Source of the DNA: Perognathus longimembris pacificus
Lineage: Eukaryota > Chordata > Mammalia > Rodentia > Heteromyidae
Length of the DNA: 64,000 bases
Reading direction: 5' to 3'
Assembly: GCF_023159225.1 (NCBI RefSeq)
Contig: NC_063188.1
Location: 18,311,086 to 18,375,085 of the forward strand
The notes beneath the pieces were generated by a model. It searched no databases and had not been told where the DNA came from. It was given only the letters and a program-made list of their open reading frames with translations. Made by a program: the position numbers and the translations under genes. Of this stretch, positions 22,015 to 33,879 are shown in pieces (position 1 is the stretch's first letter; every line of letters begins with the position of its first letter).

Positions 22015-24240
22015 AACTTCATTTTCTGTCCCACTCAGCTTTGATTTGGAAAGGAGGTAGTTAAGTTACAGCATGAAGAAAGTGGCAGTTCTAAAGCTTG
22101 CCTTCTATTGCATGCTTTCGCAGCAGCAATTACCTCAGCTACAAATCTCATTTACAGAACTCTTTGAAAGTGCTATCTGGACGATGACAGAATACACTGG
22201 AAATCAATGGAGGGTGATTTCATTCCCAAATTGAAGTTAGCATTTAATAGTCAGGGAAAAACACACACACAGGCACAGTCAAACCTCCTTCTTACTCATT
22301 AATAGATTCCTCAGTAGCAATTATGAGGCTCAACTTTCACAAATTCAATTACTACTCAGAAATATGAATTATAAACACTCTTTACCAATTGAAATGCAAT
22401 AACATCCTAGTTTCCAGAAGGAAAATATACAGGAGCTGTTGGAAATGATCCTAATCATGATGCTAATAAGTAACGGCCTGTTACGTAGTCTGCAAAACAG
22501 GCCAGCACCTGCCTCTTTACACCTCACATTTCACATTATGTGATGTTTTCCTTCTTGATTTATATATCGTATCCTAGCAACCATCCAGCATTCTAATGGA
22601 TCTAAAAATGATTCTCTGGGAAATCTAAGGGTCTCATTCTCTAGGGAGGAACATTTTCTTCTAGGAGGGTAAGTCAAGAGCCAGATAGATATGTAGGAAT
22701 AAATTTATTTTCTTTGTGCTGAGATTCCATTACCCTTTCTTATCCTGTGTAGTCAGATGGATTAATCTAAGTAGATGAGAATAGGGCTAACAAATCCTAA
22801 TTCCACATGAATATACAGTAGCGTAGTAGAAAAGCCTGTGATATTGCCTCCTGGACTTGACCATAAACCCAGTGAACATGAATACTGGTATTGCTTTAAA
22901 TGTCCACCTTGTTTTCTATTCATTTATTTAATGCAATAAAGAGTACTGTCAAGGTGTTCATGTAACCCATAATTACAAATGCTTTAAAGTATATGAACTA
23001 GATTAGTTTATCTAGAGAGTTTACATACTATTTGACATAGAATAGGATAGATATAGAATGAGGCAGTGGACAAAACCAGATAGACAGAAGCAAGAAAGAA
23101 GAAGTTGTTCTATCATTAATTTTGGCATGACTTCTCTAAACTCAGTGATCACATGCTATCAGAAAAGTTCCAAGATAGGCCCCAGAAGATAAGTTAGCCT
23201 ATATCTGAAGTAGCAGCAAGTCCATTGTAAAGCTGAACGGCCCATTAGTTTCATAATGTTGTTAGGGAAGACATTCTGTAGCTTCTTAGACAGGGCTAAA
23301 TAACTGAAGATTCTTTCTGTTCTGCTCCTAAACTCATTTTACCAATTCCATATTACAGTTGCATCTCAGCTTTAATAGGCCCTAGTCTGTGATCCTAAGT
23401 TCTGACCGTGTTCTCTAACCAGAAGCTCTTCAGTTCCCATAGAATATTGTCTTTTTATACCCACCATCACCTTCAAGCCCTTAGTTAATCCATATACTCC
23501 TGTCCCATAATTTCTCCTTATGGTTTGCTTCCATATTCACTGGAGAGCAATTCTGATGACATGATCAGTAACACCTGTGATTCCTTAGCCCTATGATAAC
23601 CTGTTGAAGACTCCTTTGCCTAACTTCCAATAACTGTTCACTCTGACATCCTGAGCAGTTCTAAGTAAAACTACTAAACCAACATTATTTGAATTCCTGG
23701 AACTATGATAAGTAATTTCAGCTAGGCATTCTTTGTGCTCATCTTTTTCATTACTGTCTGACTCCTTTGACCATTCATTCTTTCTTTTTGACAATTTTTA
23801 AGCAATTCTTGTAGTTACACTATGGCCGAGGCACTAATGATATAATGGTAAGCAAGACTGACAAGGGCCTTTGTTTTGTGGATTTTATTACTTGGAGCAC
23901 AAAGGTGAATAGTAAAATCGTTTCATAAGGCAATTTCAAATGTAGATGAGTTCCATGCAGAAAAAAATGAATGTAAGTGTCACGAGGTAAAACTAAGCTA
24001 AGGATACTTAACAGAGAGAATTAAGGTCATTGTAGGTGGGCTTTATAGAGAGAAGAAGACTACAGAGTGTAAGTTCACCAAGAAAGGCAGACAGGACTTC
24101 ATTTAATTTTTAATGAGAAGCTATTGGAATGCTTTAGGCAGAGACATCATAATATCTGATTTGTGTTTTGGAAGAATAATTCTAACTGTTGCACAATGGA
24201 TCTAAGAGACATATGTGGACCCAAAGAAACTAATTAGGAA
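22015..24240. other. Repeat-poor gap, no gene seen
   Basis: Over 2.2 kb without a repeat I can name. A short (CA)n lies near 22,260-22,275. A longer repeat-like block (about 23,820-24,190) has the flavour of old dispersed repeats ('tgataatggtaagcaagac') but cannot be assigned. No exon-like ORF with supported splice sites was found. Confidence 0.45.
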
Positions 24241-24243
24241 GAT

Positions 24244-24545
24244 TTTTTTTTTTTACTGACACTATTGAGGATGGAACTCCGAGCCTCATATATTTGAGTG
24301 ATACTCCATTCTCTTTACTTTTAGTTTCTTTTTCAGATAAGGTCTCATGCTTTTGCTCAAGCCTACCAAGCACGGTGACCCTCCTACCTCCATCTGCGAT
24401 AACAGGTATGCATCGACATGTCTTGCATTTGAGATGAGGGTCTCACAAACTTATTTTTGTTACAGCTGCTCTTAAACTGTGACTCTCTCTCTATCCACCT
24501 CCCAAGTAAATAGAATCATAGGCAAGTGTTACCATGCGCAGCCTA
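24244..24545 (-). repeat. Old B1-dID-like SINE
   Basis: A T-run is followed by antisense ID-like text ('gaggatggaactccgagcct') and then two antisense B1-like stretches ('ataaggtctcatgcttttg', 'tctcacaaacttatttttg'). The end 'ataggcaagtgttaccatgc' is an antisense B1 start. It is strongly diverged. Confidence 0.6.
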
Positions 24546-26455
24546 GGTATCTAATTAAAGACTTGGGTATGGGATGAGAGTGGATTTTAATAGGATTGTG
24601 AGAGTAGAGCTGGTAAAAATACTTGATTTCTATTTAGGAAGTTGAATGAAGTAGTGTGCCCAGGATAGTATAAATATGATAACTGTTAACTGTTTTAGTC
24701 ACGTCCTTTTGCTTAATGTAAAGAAAATAAAGTATATTTTCTCTTTCTACTCACCCACCTCACTTTGGTGTGATTGTAAAGATAATGAAAAGAAATAAAA
24801 GAAACTCTTCAAGCATTTATTCTGTCCTTAAATGCCTGCCCTTTTTTACACCTTTACCAAGCTTTCTTTCCCTTCCTTTCATCCAAACTATGTCATTTCT
24901 TCCCTATAGACAGATGTAACTCCAAGGTTAGAATTTCAGTGACTTTCAAAAATTGTAAGAAGACTAATCTATTGAGCAGTGTTAGGAGCAAGCAGCATCT
25001 CAGGAATCCCTTACTGTAAAACACATAGGAGCCACTTTTCTCCTATACATAGGAGTGATCTTGGCTTCTCCTACTGAACTAGGTTTCTGAGAAAGTCCTT
25101 TTCACTGTCCTTTTATGGGCATACACAGAAATGCTGGCCTTCTTGAAAAGGTAGGTTTTCAAAGAAGCTAGCAGAGCTCATCATGTTACTTTATATTTGC
25201 TGAGCACTAGAAATGTTTGGAAGGAAATAGGAAATTGATCCTGATCTGTGAATTTACTCTGGACTTAGACCATCTCTTATTTAGCAGGCTCAAAGCAATG
25301 CCACTGTTGATATATATCACCTTGCTAATCTCAACATCACAGCTGTGAGGCCACATCAGTAGTCAGATTTTTCATTTTCCGGATCAATCAATCAGCACAG
25401 ATATTTTTAAAAGCATGTACTAGTTTCAGTACTCATTGCCTAGGTTTGGGGTTGAAATATAGATGTGCAAGTCATAATTTCTGTATTCAGAGAAACTGAA
25501 TCTGTAAGAAACAATTCTATACCAAAGCAAGAATTAATATGTTAAGATGGGTCATATAGATTCTAATTTTAGCATGAATCCTGTGGTAAATCAATTTTTA
25601 TGTAATATGGAGCTCTAGACAGACTGTGGGAGAAACTTGGAATTTCATCTACTAATTTCATGAATATTCACAATCTGATGTCCAGAGAGATGAATTAGCC
25701 ACAGACACAGAAAAGTCTGGTAGAGTCAGTATAGGACCTAAGTATTCACTGACTTTCAGTTCAATTATTTGTGCTTCAAAAAACTTCACTATCAGTAATG
25801 CTGCTAGTGTGCTTCTGTGTTACTGTATTTTTTGGCTATTTGGCTGTTAGGGGGACATTTATAGTTTCTTTAGCTGTTTGCATATCCCAAATGTAGGATG
25901 CAATGTTGTATGACAGAGGACTCTGAGATACATATCCAGCTGTTCTCAGTGCCTATTGGTAATCTTCACATAATGAATCAGTAAGGGATTGACATTCAAC
26001 AACATTTGTGGTTAAGACTCTGAGCTGGATTGGAGGAAACTTGGTCTTTGTTTCTCAGGAAAGCTCATTCTAATGGGGAAAACAGACATGCTACTCACAA
26101 AAGGAGTATTACAATGTTACTTATACAATCCCTGATTGTAAAGTGCTCCTAGATCAATTTAGGAGAAAGGAATAACAGAAAATAAAGGCATATATATGAA
26201 ACCTGTACACCTCAATGTCATAGGCACATAAAACAAATTGTTACATTTACCCAACAGTGGACTAATATAGAATGTATATAAGCTAATATTTTATATATTT
26301 TAGGAATTATTATAAATTTAGATGATCTCAATATTTTTATTTTTTATATTCTATTTTTTTATTTCCCCAATTAAGAATACGTTTGTATGTTTTAGAACTT
26401 CTGTTCTATCAGTGGAATTGTATAGATTTCTGTTTGCTTTCTTGTCTTTTTCTTC
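24546..26455. other. No recognisable gene or repeat
   Basis: About 1.9 kb of unassigned sequence with no long ORF. No sign of splice-flanked coding text. Confidence 0.45.
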
Positions 26456-26620
26456 TTAACTATAGTACTGGGACTGAACTCAAGGTCTTGAGCCATATGA
26501 CATTTAATTTTTTTTTTAATTTTGAGGTAGGATCTTGTTAAAAGTTGCCCAGGCTTGTCTTAACATCTGCCTCAACATTCTGAGGAGCTGGATTACATGT
26601 GTGTGCTACTTCTGGCTTAA
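26456..26620 (-). repeat. Old B1-dID-like SINE fragment
   Basis: Antisense ID B-box text ('tactgggactgaactcaagg') is followed by a T-run and antisense B1 text ('tttgaggtaggatcttgtt', 'tgcccaggcttgtcttaac'). It is shorter and more diverged than the copy at 24,244. Confidence 0.58.
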
Positions 26621-26717
26621 ATTTTTTCCTCAAAGATTTGTGCAAAGGAATTTCAGTTCAATATATCCAGTTATATCTACAATGAATCTTGATCAGTATT
26701 ACCCCTTTCAATTCTGC

Positions 26718-26920
26718 CTTTTTTTTTTTTTTGCCTGTCCTGGGGCTTGAACTCAGGGCCAGAGTACTGTCCCTGGCTTCTTTTTGCTCAAGGCTAGCAC
26801 TCTACCACTTGAGCCACAGTGCCCCTTCTGGCCTTTTCTGTGTATGTGGTACTGAGGAATCGAACGTAGGACTTCATGTATTCGAAGCAAGCACTCTACC
26901 ACTAGGCCATATTCCCAGCC
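26718..26920 (-). repeat. IDL-Geo dimeric SINE
   Basis: Both monomers are complete, with a long T-run (the A tail) at 26,718-26,732. The TSD is not clear, so the exact ends are approximate. Confidence 0.86.
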
Positions 26921-26984
26921 TCTATGTAGTATTTTTATTTAATGTTTAACTGTAATTGTGAGATGAGAAGGGATAAGGGGTTAA

Positions 26985-27165
26985 GAGACTGATCTTTACT
27001 GAGAAATTATTATATACCATCCATGTCATGAAAATTACTCTTATAAAACCTTGTGAGATATGTATTATCTCAATGTTGAAAAAGATAACTGAGTCTGGGA
27101 TGGCATTAGAAATTGAATTCGTCTGAGTTTTAGAGCCCATATTCTTATTGTACTATAGTATGTGG
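26985..27165 (+). repeat. MIR SINE
   Basis: The MIR order is visible: 'tgagatatgtattatctcaa', 'aagataactgagtctggga', 'aaattgaattcgtctgag', 'agcccatattcttattgtac'. It is diverged, as expected for this age. Confidence 0.62.
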
Positions 27166-27169
27166 CTAC

Positions 27170-29585
27170 TTTGGAATAGTCTATTCTATTTTTATTTTGA
27201 CCATTGGGAGTTGGGTGGAGACAATGGGTCACTTGTCCAAAATATTTGGAAAGAAATCCCAAGCAGTTCAATTATATTTTAAATTATTGTTGGAGAATAC
27301 AATGACTGTAGAGAGTGAATAAAATGTAAAGAGCCCAATGTATTAAAGCAAACCCAGAATTACTTTTTAATAAACTTGTCACAGATCTTTAGTTGTTTCC
27401 ATCCTACACTATTCATCAGAGAGAAGTTACTATGCAGGATGTTAACATCCATTCACTCAGTACATGAGTTAAGAGGGAGTTGTATAAAATAGACATGCTA
27501 TGAGATTCAGAGAAATTCTCCAATAATTTCAAGCAGTAAGAGTTATAGACAGACAGTGGAAATTTAGATTTAAAAGTAATTGAGAAGAGTGTATGTTTTA
27601 GTTGTCATGAGATCCAGCTCGGGATTATTGACATATTCATGATGAATTCTTTTTTGATGCTATAGTGTCTATAGTAGTAATGGGAGATACACCCAATTTA
27701 TACAAAAACGTTTCTTGCATTATAACATTTAAAATCTTTGAATAGATTTTTTTCAGTACATTTTAATTTACCTGCTATATTATAGTAAACATAAAGTAAA
27801 AAGAATTTTACAAAGTGTTGCTATTAAGAGTGAAGAGATGGATCAAAGATCAAAGTTACCCCATTCCTGCTCCTTATATGGTGGGAACATTGGTTTCAAT
27901 ACAAAAATATCCTCATAGGATTTCCAGGGTATGTAACAAATATATCTTCTGTGTCTTCATTTATAATCTTAATGTCCTAGGCAGTAAATGCTAAATTCAG
28001 AATGATGATCCTTTAAGATCATGATAAGAAAGTATGCTAAAGTACTGTATTAAGATTTTCCTACAAAAATATAGAATTTCAAAAGATTTTCATAGGTATG
28101 ACAGAATCTTGGAAGGTTAGCACAATGGACTGAAACTAAACTATGAAATAGAAGGACTAATGCATTTAACTTCCTCTCCATTCCCCACCACTGATAAGCC
28201 AAGTTTGAAGTAATTTTTGTGAAAAAGATTTAAAGATTTCTCTAGATTGACAACTCCATCAATTCTGGTACCACTTTTCTGTTGTTCTACATTTCAAAAT
28301 TGCTTAAATAGATTTTTAATATTTAATAGATTTAATACTTATAACACAAAATGACAAATTTGTGAGATAATTTGCCAAACTGAATTATCCTATTATATGC
28401 ATATATATATTTCAAAATTACATTGTACCCTATAAATATATACAACTAGTATTTGTAATTTAAAATTAAATAAATTTAAAATCTGTAAAATATTTAACCT
28501 TAAAACAATCAATACCGATATTATGCCCTCAAAGCTAATGCCATATGAGGATAAATTACATGTTTCTAAAAGTGCATATAATTGTACTAACTCCTCAGAT
28601 AAAACATAATATGTTTTATTTTTGTATGTGTCTGGGAATATTAAGGAGAATGTTAGCACCCAGGTGTGATAAACAAAAATTGTCTCTATAAGTAATAATG
28701 GAAGGTGTCAAATTTGAGCCCTTTTGTAACATATGTGAGGCTGGCGCAGAGAAGACAACATATTTATTTTGTATGTCTCCAAAAACTTTCATATAACCAA
28801 TCTACTTTGAAATATAGAACTATTTAAGTGTATGTATGAGTTGATTCCTTCACTTCGTGAAGAGTTGTATTGAATGACCTTGCAGGTCCTTTCAAGTTAC
28901 AATGTTCAAGCTACTGAAATGTGTCCAGTTGATTGTTAATCTGCTCTTCACCTTCGGCCTCACTATGCCAAATTCATTTGGCTAGAACAAAACAAATTCA
29001 CACCAAGTCAATGTGTGCTGTATTCCTTCACAGCAAATCTAGGCATTTCTTCAGTTTTCAGGTAACTGTACTTCTTTCTTTTTGCCTCTCTATATGTTTG
29101 TCTGCATCTGCTTTCTTCTCCTCTAATTTTAAAATACCTAAATTGAAATATAATTAGACAGTAATACAACCATTCCCAGTTTTGTGGTTTAATTAAGGTG
29201 ACATTAATCTTTGAAGTATGGATTTGGGAAAAGATTATTTCCCCTTTCTTCTTCTCTAGAAAATAAAGTTTAACTCCACAAAGAGAATTGGAAACACTTG
29301 TATGTATTTCTGAGATAGCTGAAAAATATAAGTACAATTCCAAGTCCACAAAAAGTGTAGTTAAAGGAAAAAGACCATTATTTTGTGTTTAAGGCACTAG
29401 TGGCAGAAGCAGTAGTAGCACAGACTTTGCCTGGAGTAGAGAGTAACCATGGCCAGAAGTTGTATCACAGAACTATTTTAGGCTATCCTACAATCTCTAT
29501 TAGCTCTGTATAACAAATCAAAATACTTCAGGTTACCACAATTTCACCTTAATTGGTAGAAGGAATATGTAGTCTGCCACTGTAA
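27170..29585. other. No recognisable gene or repeat
   Basis: About 2.4 kb of AT-rich DNA. ORFs up to 113 codons (29,008-29,349, minus) overlap an ORF on the other strand and lack any recognisable motif. Confidence 0.45.
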
Positions 29586-29904
29586 AAATCGGTCAACCTT
29601 ACTCATCACACGAAAAGATGTTCAATATAACTAGTTATCAGTTAAATACAAATTAAAGTCACAGTGATGTAATACTACACATCCACCAAAATGCCATAAT
29701 TAAATATATTGACAAGACTAAGTGTTTATCAATAGGGGAAGCAAGTGACACTTTTGTTCTATGTTGAAAAGAGTATAAAATAAAATATGTATTTTAGAAT
29801 CACAGTTTCATTTGATTTAACATGTACTTAGCCTTGGCCCAGAATTTGGATATTATATCTTATTCCTAAGAGAAATGGAAACCGAGGTCCACAAAAAGAC
29901 TTGG

Positions 29905-30925
29905 GCATCTACAAACAAGAACACACTAAAGCCACCAGCACAACAATGTTCATCGCAGCACAATTTGTCATTGCTAAAATATGGAACCAACCCAGATGCC
30001 CCTCAGTAGATGAATGGAACAGGAAAATGTGGTACATATACATAATGGAATTTTATGCCTCTATCAGAAAGAGTGACATTGGCCCATTCATAAGGAAATG
30101 GAAGGACTTGGAAAAAATTATACTAAGTGAAGTGAGCCAGACCCAAAGAAACATGGACTCTATGGTTTCCCTCATAGGGAATAATTAGTACAGGTTTAGG
30201 CTAGTCACAGCAGAGGATCACAACAGCTCAATAGCTATGCCTTTATGAACACAGAGATGATGTTAAGTGAAATGAACTCCATGTTATGGAAACGAGTGTT
30301 ATATCACTGTTGTAATTACTTTCAACATGTCATGTGAAACCGTAGCTTTTTTTATGTTGATGACCCTCTTGTATCCCCTGCCTGTGGTTGTCTCTGTGTT
30401 ATCACTGTATCTCATCTGAGTACCCTAGGTACTGTATATACTGGTATTAGAACTAGGGAATGGAAAGGGAATATCAAAATTGAGAGACAGGGGCTGGGGA
30501 TATAGCCTAGTGGCAAGAGTGCCTGCCTCGGATACACGAGGCCCTAGGTTCGATTCCCCAGCACCACATATACAGAAAACGGCCAGAAGCGGCGCTGTGG
30601 CTCAAGTGGCAGAGTGCTAGCCTTGAGCGGGAAGAAGCCAGGGTCAGTGCTCAGGCCCTGAGTCCAAGGCCCAGGACTGGCCAAAAAAAAAAAAAAAAAA
30701 TTGAGAGACAAAGGATAAAAAAACAACAACCCCAAAAGCAATACTTACAAAACCATTTGGTGTAAACCAACTGAACAATTCATGAGGGGAGAGGGAAAGG
30801 GGGAGTGAGGAAGGGGAAAATGAGGGCGGAAGTAACAAATTGTACAAGAAATGTCCCGACTGCCTTACGTATGAAACTGTAACCCCTCTGTACATCACTT
30901 TGACAATAAATAAGTAATTATTCAG
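29905..30925 (+). mobile_element. 5'-truncated L1 (ORF2 tail plus 3' UTR)
   Basis: It begins in the ORF2 C-terminus (about 94 codons, '[20 protein letters not shown]' to 'MVSLIGNN' and stop at 30,188) and runs through the 3' UTR with the G-rich tract (30,781-30,830) to 'gacaataaataagtaatta'. An imperfect TSD 'aaaagacttg' / 'aaaaggacttg' flanks it, and both sides are the same ancient L1, which confirms the insertion point. It is truncated at its 5' end, as most L1 copies are. Confidence 0.86.
30490..30696 (+). repeat. IDL-Geo dimeric SINE in an L1 3' UTR
   Basis: A full dimer with an A tail of about 18 bases. A 14-bp perfect TSD 'aaaattgagagaca' lies at 30,476-30,489 and 30,697-30,710. It shares 'gcgggaagaag' and 'cggatacacgagg' with the copies at 258 and 49,741. 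It is the youngest layer of the nest. Confidence 0.95.
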
Positions 30926-31178
30926 AAAAAAGGACTTGAAGAGAATATGCAAATTAACTTTATTTGTAATGCCTATTAGATGGAAACATTAACTGTCTCT
31001 CAAGTGGAAAATGGATAAATAATTATGCTTAATGCATTCATTGGAATACTACTTAGAAAAAGAAAACCCACATGAATTACTGATACATGCTACAACATAT
31101 ATAACTTTAAGAGAAAGACATCAGACACAAAAATCATATTGTACATGATTCCATTTAAATAAATTTTAGGAATTGAAA

Positions 31179-31327
31179 AGCTGTATGTGGTTATACACAT
31201 CTTCAATCCCAGCACTCAGGAGGCTGAGGCAGCAGGATTGAGAGTTTAGAAGCTGTCTGAATTTACACAGCAAGTTCCAGATTAGACTGCACTACATAGT
31301 CCCACACACAATTTGTAAAACAAAGCA
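31179..31327 (+). repeat. B1 SINE (monomer)
   Basis: 7SL-derived text is clear: 'caatcccagcactcaggagg', 'ctgaggcagcaggattgaga', 'cagcaagttccagattagac'. It lies within the ancient L1. It is a standard rodent B1 without a Geo monomer. No clear TSD was found. Confidence 0.78.
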
Positions 31328-31869
31328 GAATAGACAAAAGAATCAAAACAGTAGTTGTCTAAAATAATCAAAACAGTGGTTGTCTAGGTCAGGGTGGTGA
31401 TGAGGAATTGTCTGAGGAGTATCACAGAAACTTGATTCTGGGATGATATAAATATTGCACATTTTATTTTGAATGTCCGTGGTAAGAGTACATTGTACAT
31501 GGTAATCAAAATTTATTAAATTGTTCTTTCAGTATATGTGGATTTCTCTGTAAATAAATTTTACTTTACTTAAACCCCACACAAGATAAGAAAAATGGTA
31601 AGGCAATCATTAGGAAGAAAACTTCATGTACAATCAAAGCAAAAGGCATGTATTTAGCTAATATGGAAATGCCATTTCAATAGATTCCATATGTAAACCT
31701 AACCAAGTCACAATACTCAAATCTCTTGTCAATGTACAGAAATGATGATACTACTGACTTGACTTCTGTGGAAATTAACAAAGAGGAGTATGTGTTCTTC
31801 AGAAGCTAAAAGATTCTTACTTCTTCTAGACATTTAGCTATTAAAACCTATAATACTCTAACATAACTA

Positions 31870-31960
31870 ACATAACTTGTAATTCTAGCACTTAGAAGGC
31901 AGATACAGAAAATTTGTAAGTTTGAAGCAAGACTGGGATACATAATGAGCACTGTCTCAA
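31870..31960 (+). repeat. B1 fragment
   Basis: 'gtaattctagcacttagaag' and 'gagcactgtctcaaa' match B1 start and end text; the middle is diverged. It runs into the (TCTA)n array, which probably grew from its A-rich tail. Confidence 0.5.

Positions 31961-31997
<37 letters not shown>
31961..31997. repeat. (TCTA)n microsatellite
   Basis: About nine uninterrupted TCTA units directly after a B1 fragment. Confidence 0.95.
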
Positions 31998-31998
<1 letters not shown>

Positions 31999-32110
31999 AC
32001 TTTAAACATTTAATAGCTAGTTTGCATAAATTATTCGGTTTCTCTGTTGATAAATCTGGAAAATAGAAATACCTACTTAATGAGAAAGTTATGAAAATTA
32101 GATGAGGCTT

Positions 32111-32147
<37 letters not shown>

Positions 32148-32172
32148 CAGAGAGAGAGAGACAGAGGGAGAG
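32111..32172. repeat. (TG)n(AG)n compound microsatellite
   Basis: A TG run passes directly into an AG run with CAG interruptions ('gacagagagagagagaca'). Confidence 0.95.
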
Positions 32173-32179
32173 AACTGTG

Positions 32180-33139
32180 TTTAGCATGTTTGTTGCTGCT
32201 CATAAAATATGGAGATAATATTTTGGAAACAGGAATTTGGAGGAACTATCCCGCAGGAATGCGATTTTGTATGCCCAAAACAATAATCTGAACAATTCAT
32301 ATTTAATAATGATTAGAGTACCTATGTTAGGGATAATGGTTCAAAACTACACTGGATGTCTTTCACATGGGACTGTGTCTGGATTTCTAGGAAGGGGAAG
32401 AAATTGTGCATTTTATTCCTACACTGCAGTTTAGGTCCTGGAGAGCTATCCCAAGTGAGTATGGAATAAAACAGCAAGAGAATCAGGAATGATCAGAGGG
32501 GAGTAGTAAGGTGGAAAATTAGTTTGAAAAATAATCTGCCTGATGATAGCAATTGCCGCAGGTGGAAAACATACACTGAAGGATATATTAAGAAAACGAG
32601 CTGAGTTTTAGTAAAGGGGATAATCTAGTGGGTATCAGCAGGCCAAAACAAGCATTAAGAAACAGAAAAAGTACAAAGAGATATTAAAATCATTTCTTTT
32701 TTCCTCCTACCTTCCAATGAGTTTCCATAAATAAAATAGTTCTCTCTTTATGTTCTAGTATTTGAGCCTCAACATAGTTTTGAACTGGCCTACCTTAGGA
32801 ATGGATTCTGCATCAAAGAATTTCTGTGGATCAAGAATAAAATAAATGTATTTGGAAAATACTTCACTAACTCAAATCTAACCTAGCACAAGCTTTATGG
32901 GCTAGGCTGAAAAACATCCTGGACAAATAAATTTTTTCACTTTCCTTCCTCTCCCCTAGGTATTCTCTACTCTCAACAAAATGTCACCTGAAAACTTTAG
33001 AAACTCCCTTAGAGATATAAGTGGTAACATTTCAGGGTGATAAAATGAACATAGACTATTCTCAAGAGCAAAATCAAATAGTATAACTGGATGTCTAGAA
33101 TGTGTTTAAAAAGTATTCACTTACAGCAAATAGTCTCTG
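32180..33139. other. No recognisable gene or repeat
   Basis: Unassigned DNA of about 960 bp with no long ORF and no family-level match. Confidence 0.45.
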
Positions 33140-33156
33140 CAAATAAAACAGGAACA

Positions 33157-33361
33157 GGGTCTGGGAATATGGCCTAGTGGTAAAGTGCTCACCTCATATA
33201 CATGAAGCCCCAGGTTTGATTCCTCAGCATCACATATATAGAAAAAGCCGGAAGTGGCACTGTGGCTCAAGTGGTAAAGTGCTAACCTTGAGCAAAAAGA
33301 AGTCAGGGACAGTGCTCAGACCCTGAGTTCAAGCCCCAGGACTGGCAAAAAACAAAATAAA
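33157..33361 (+). repeat. IDL-Geo dimeric SINE
   Basis: A full dimer with a 17-bp perfect TSD 'caaataaaacaggaaca' at 33,140-33,156 and 33,362-33,378, the longest TSD in the window. The tail is (AAAC)-rich. Confidence 0.95.
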
Positions 33362-33500
33362 CAAATAAAACAGGAACAAAGACAGCACTATACATTTAAT
33401 GAAGTATAACAAACTTGTGTGAGTCAAACATACAAATCAACAAGGAATTTGGATAACATTGCAAGAAACAATACAACAGTTGTATCATAACAAGTGATCT

Positions 33501-33758
33501 GAGTGCCAGTGGCTCATGGCTATAATTCTAGCTATTTATAAGACTGAATCTGAGGATTGTGGTTCAAAGTCAGCCTGATTAAGAAAGTCCATGAGACTCC
33601 TATTGCCAATTAATGACTTAAAAAGTTAAAAGTGGAGCTTTGGCTCAAGTGGTAGAGCACTAGCCTTGCACCCCCCCCAAATTAAAAAAAAAACACAAAA
33701 TATCAGGGACAGTGCCTAGGCCCTGAGTTCAAGCCCAGGACAGGTACTCGCCCAAAAT
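33501..33758 (+). repeat. B1-Geo dimeric SINE
   Basis: The B1-like start 'ccagtggctcatggctataa' is followed by the linker and Geo monomer ('tggctcaagtggtagagcac'). The Geo monomer is interrupted by a C8/A10 expansion near 33,670-33,700. A 7-bp TSD 'gtgatct' lies at 33,494-33,500 and 33,759-33,765. Confidence 0.85.
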
Positions 33759-33879
33759 GTGATCTCATGGTTGGAGTCATTTGAAATACAACTGTTGGGT
33801 AACTATCTGTACATTAGGTAGTTCAGTTAAGGAATTTATACTGGTATTGGTAAACTATTATTGGGGAATTAGGAAACAT

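Larger units (their letters stand above)
29590..31572 (+). repeat. Ancient L1 (L1M-type) host copy of a nest
   Basis: Left part 29,590-29,904 reads as ancient L1 ORF2 ('aaaagatgttcaatataact', 'tacacatccaccaaaatgcc', 'gacaagactaagtgtttatc', 'taagagaaatggaaacc'). After the younger L1 it resumes at about 30,930 ('ggacttgaagagaatatgca', 'tcattggaatactacttag', 'tgatacatgctacaacata') and, after a B1, again at about 31,328 ('acagtggttgtctaggtcag'), ending near 31,572. The pieces are collinear, so this is one old copy cut by later insertions. Confidence 0.8.

Noticed and set aside
31961..31997. CRISPR-like or regulatory tandem array
   Set aside because: Units are 4 bases without spacers: a microsatellite. 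No direct-repeat/spacer structure occurs anywhere in the window.
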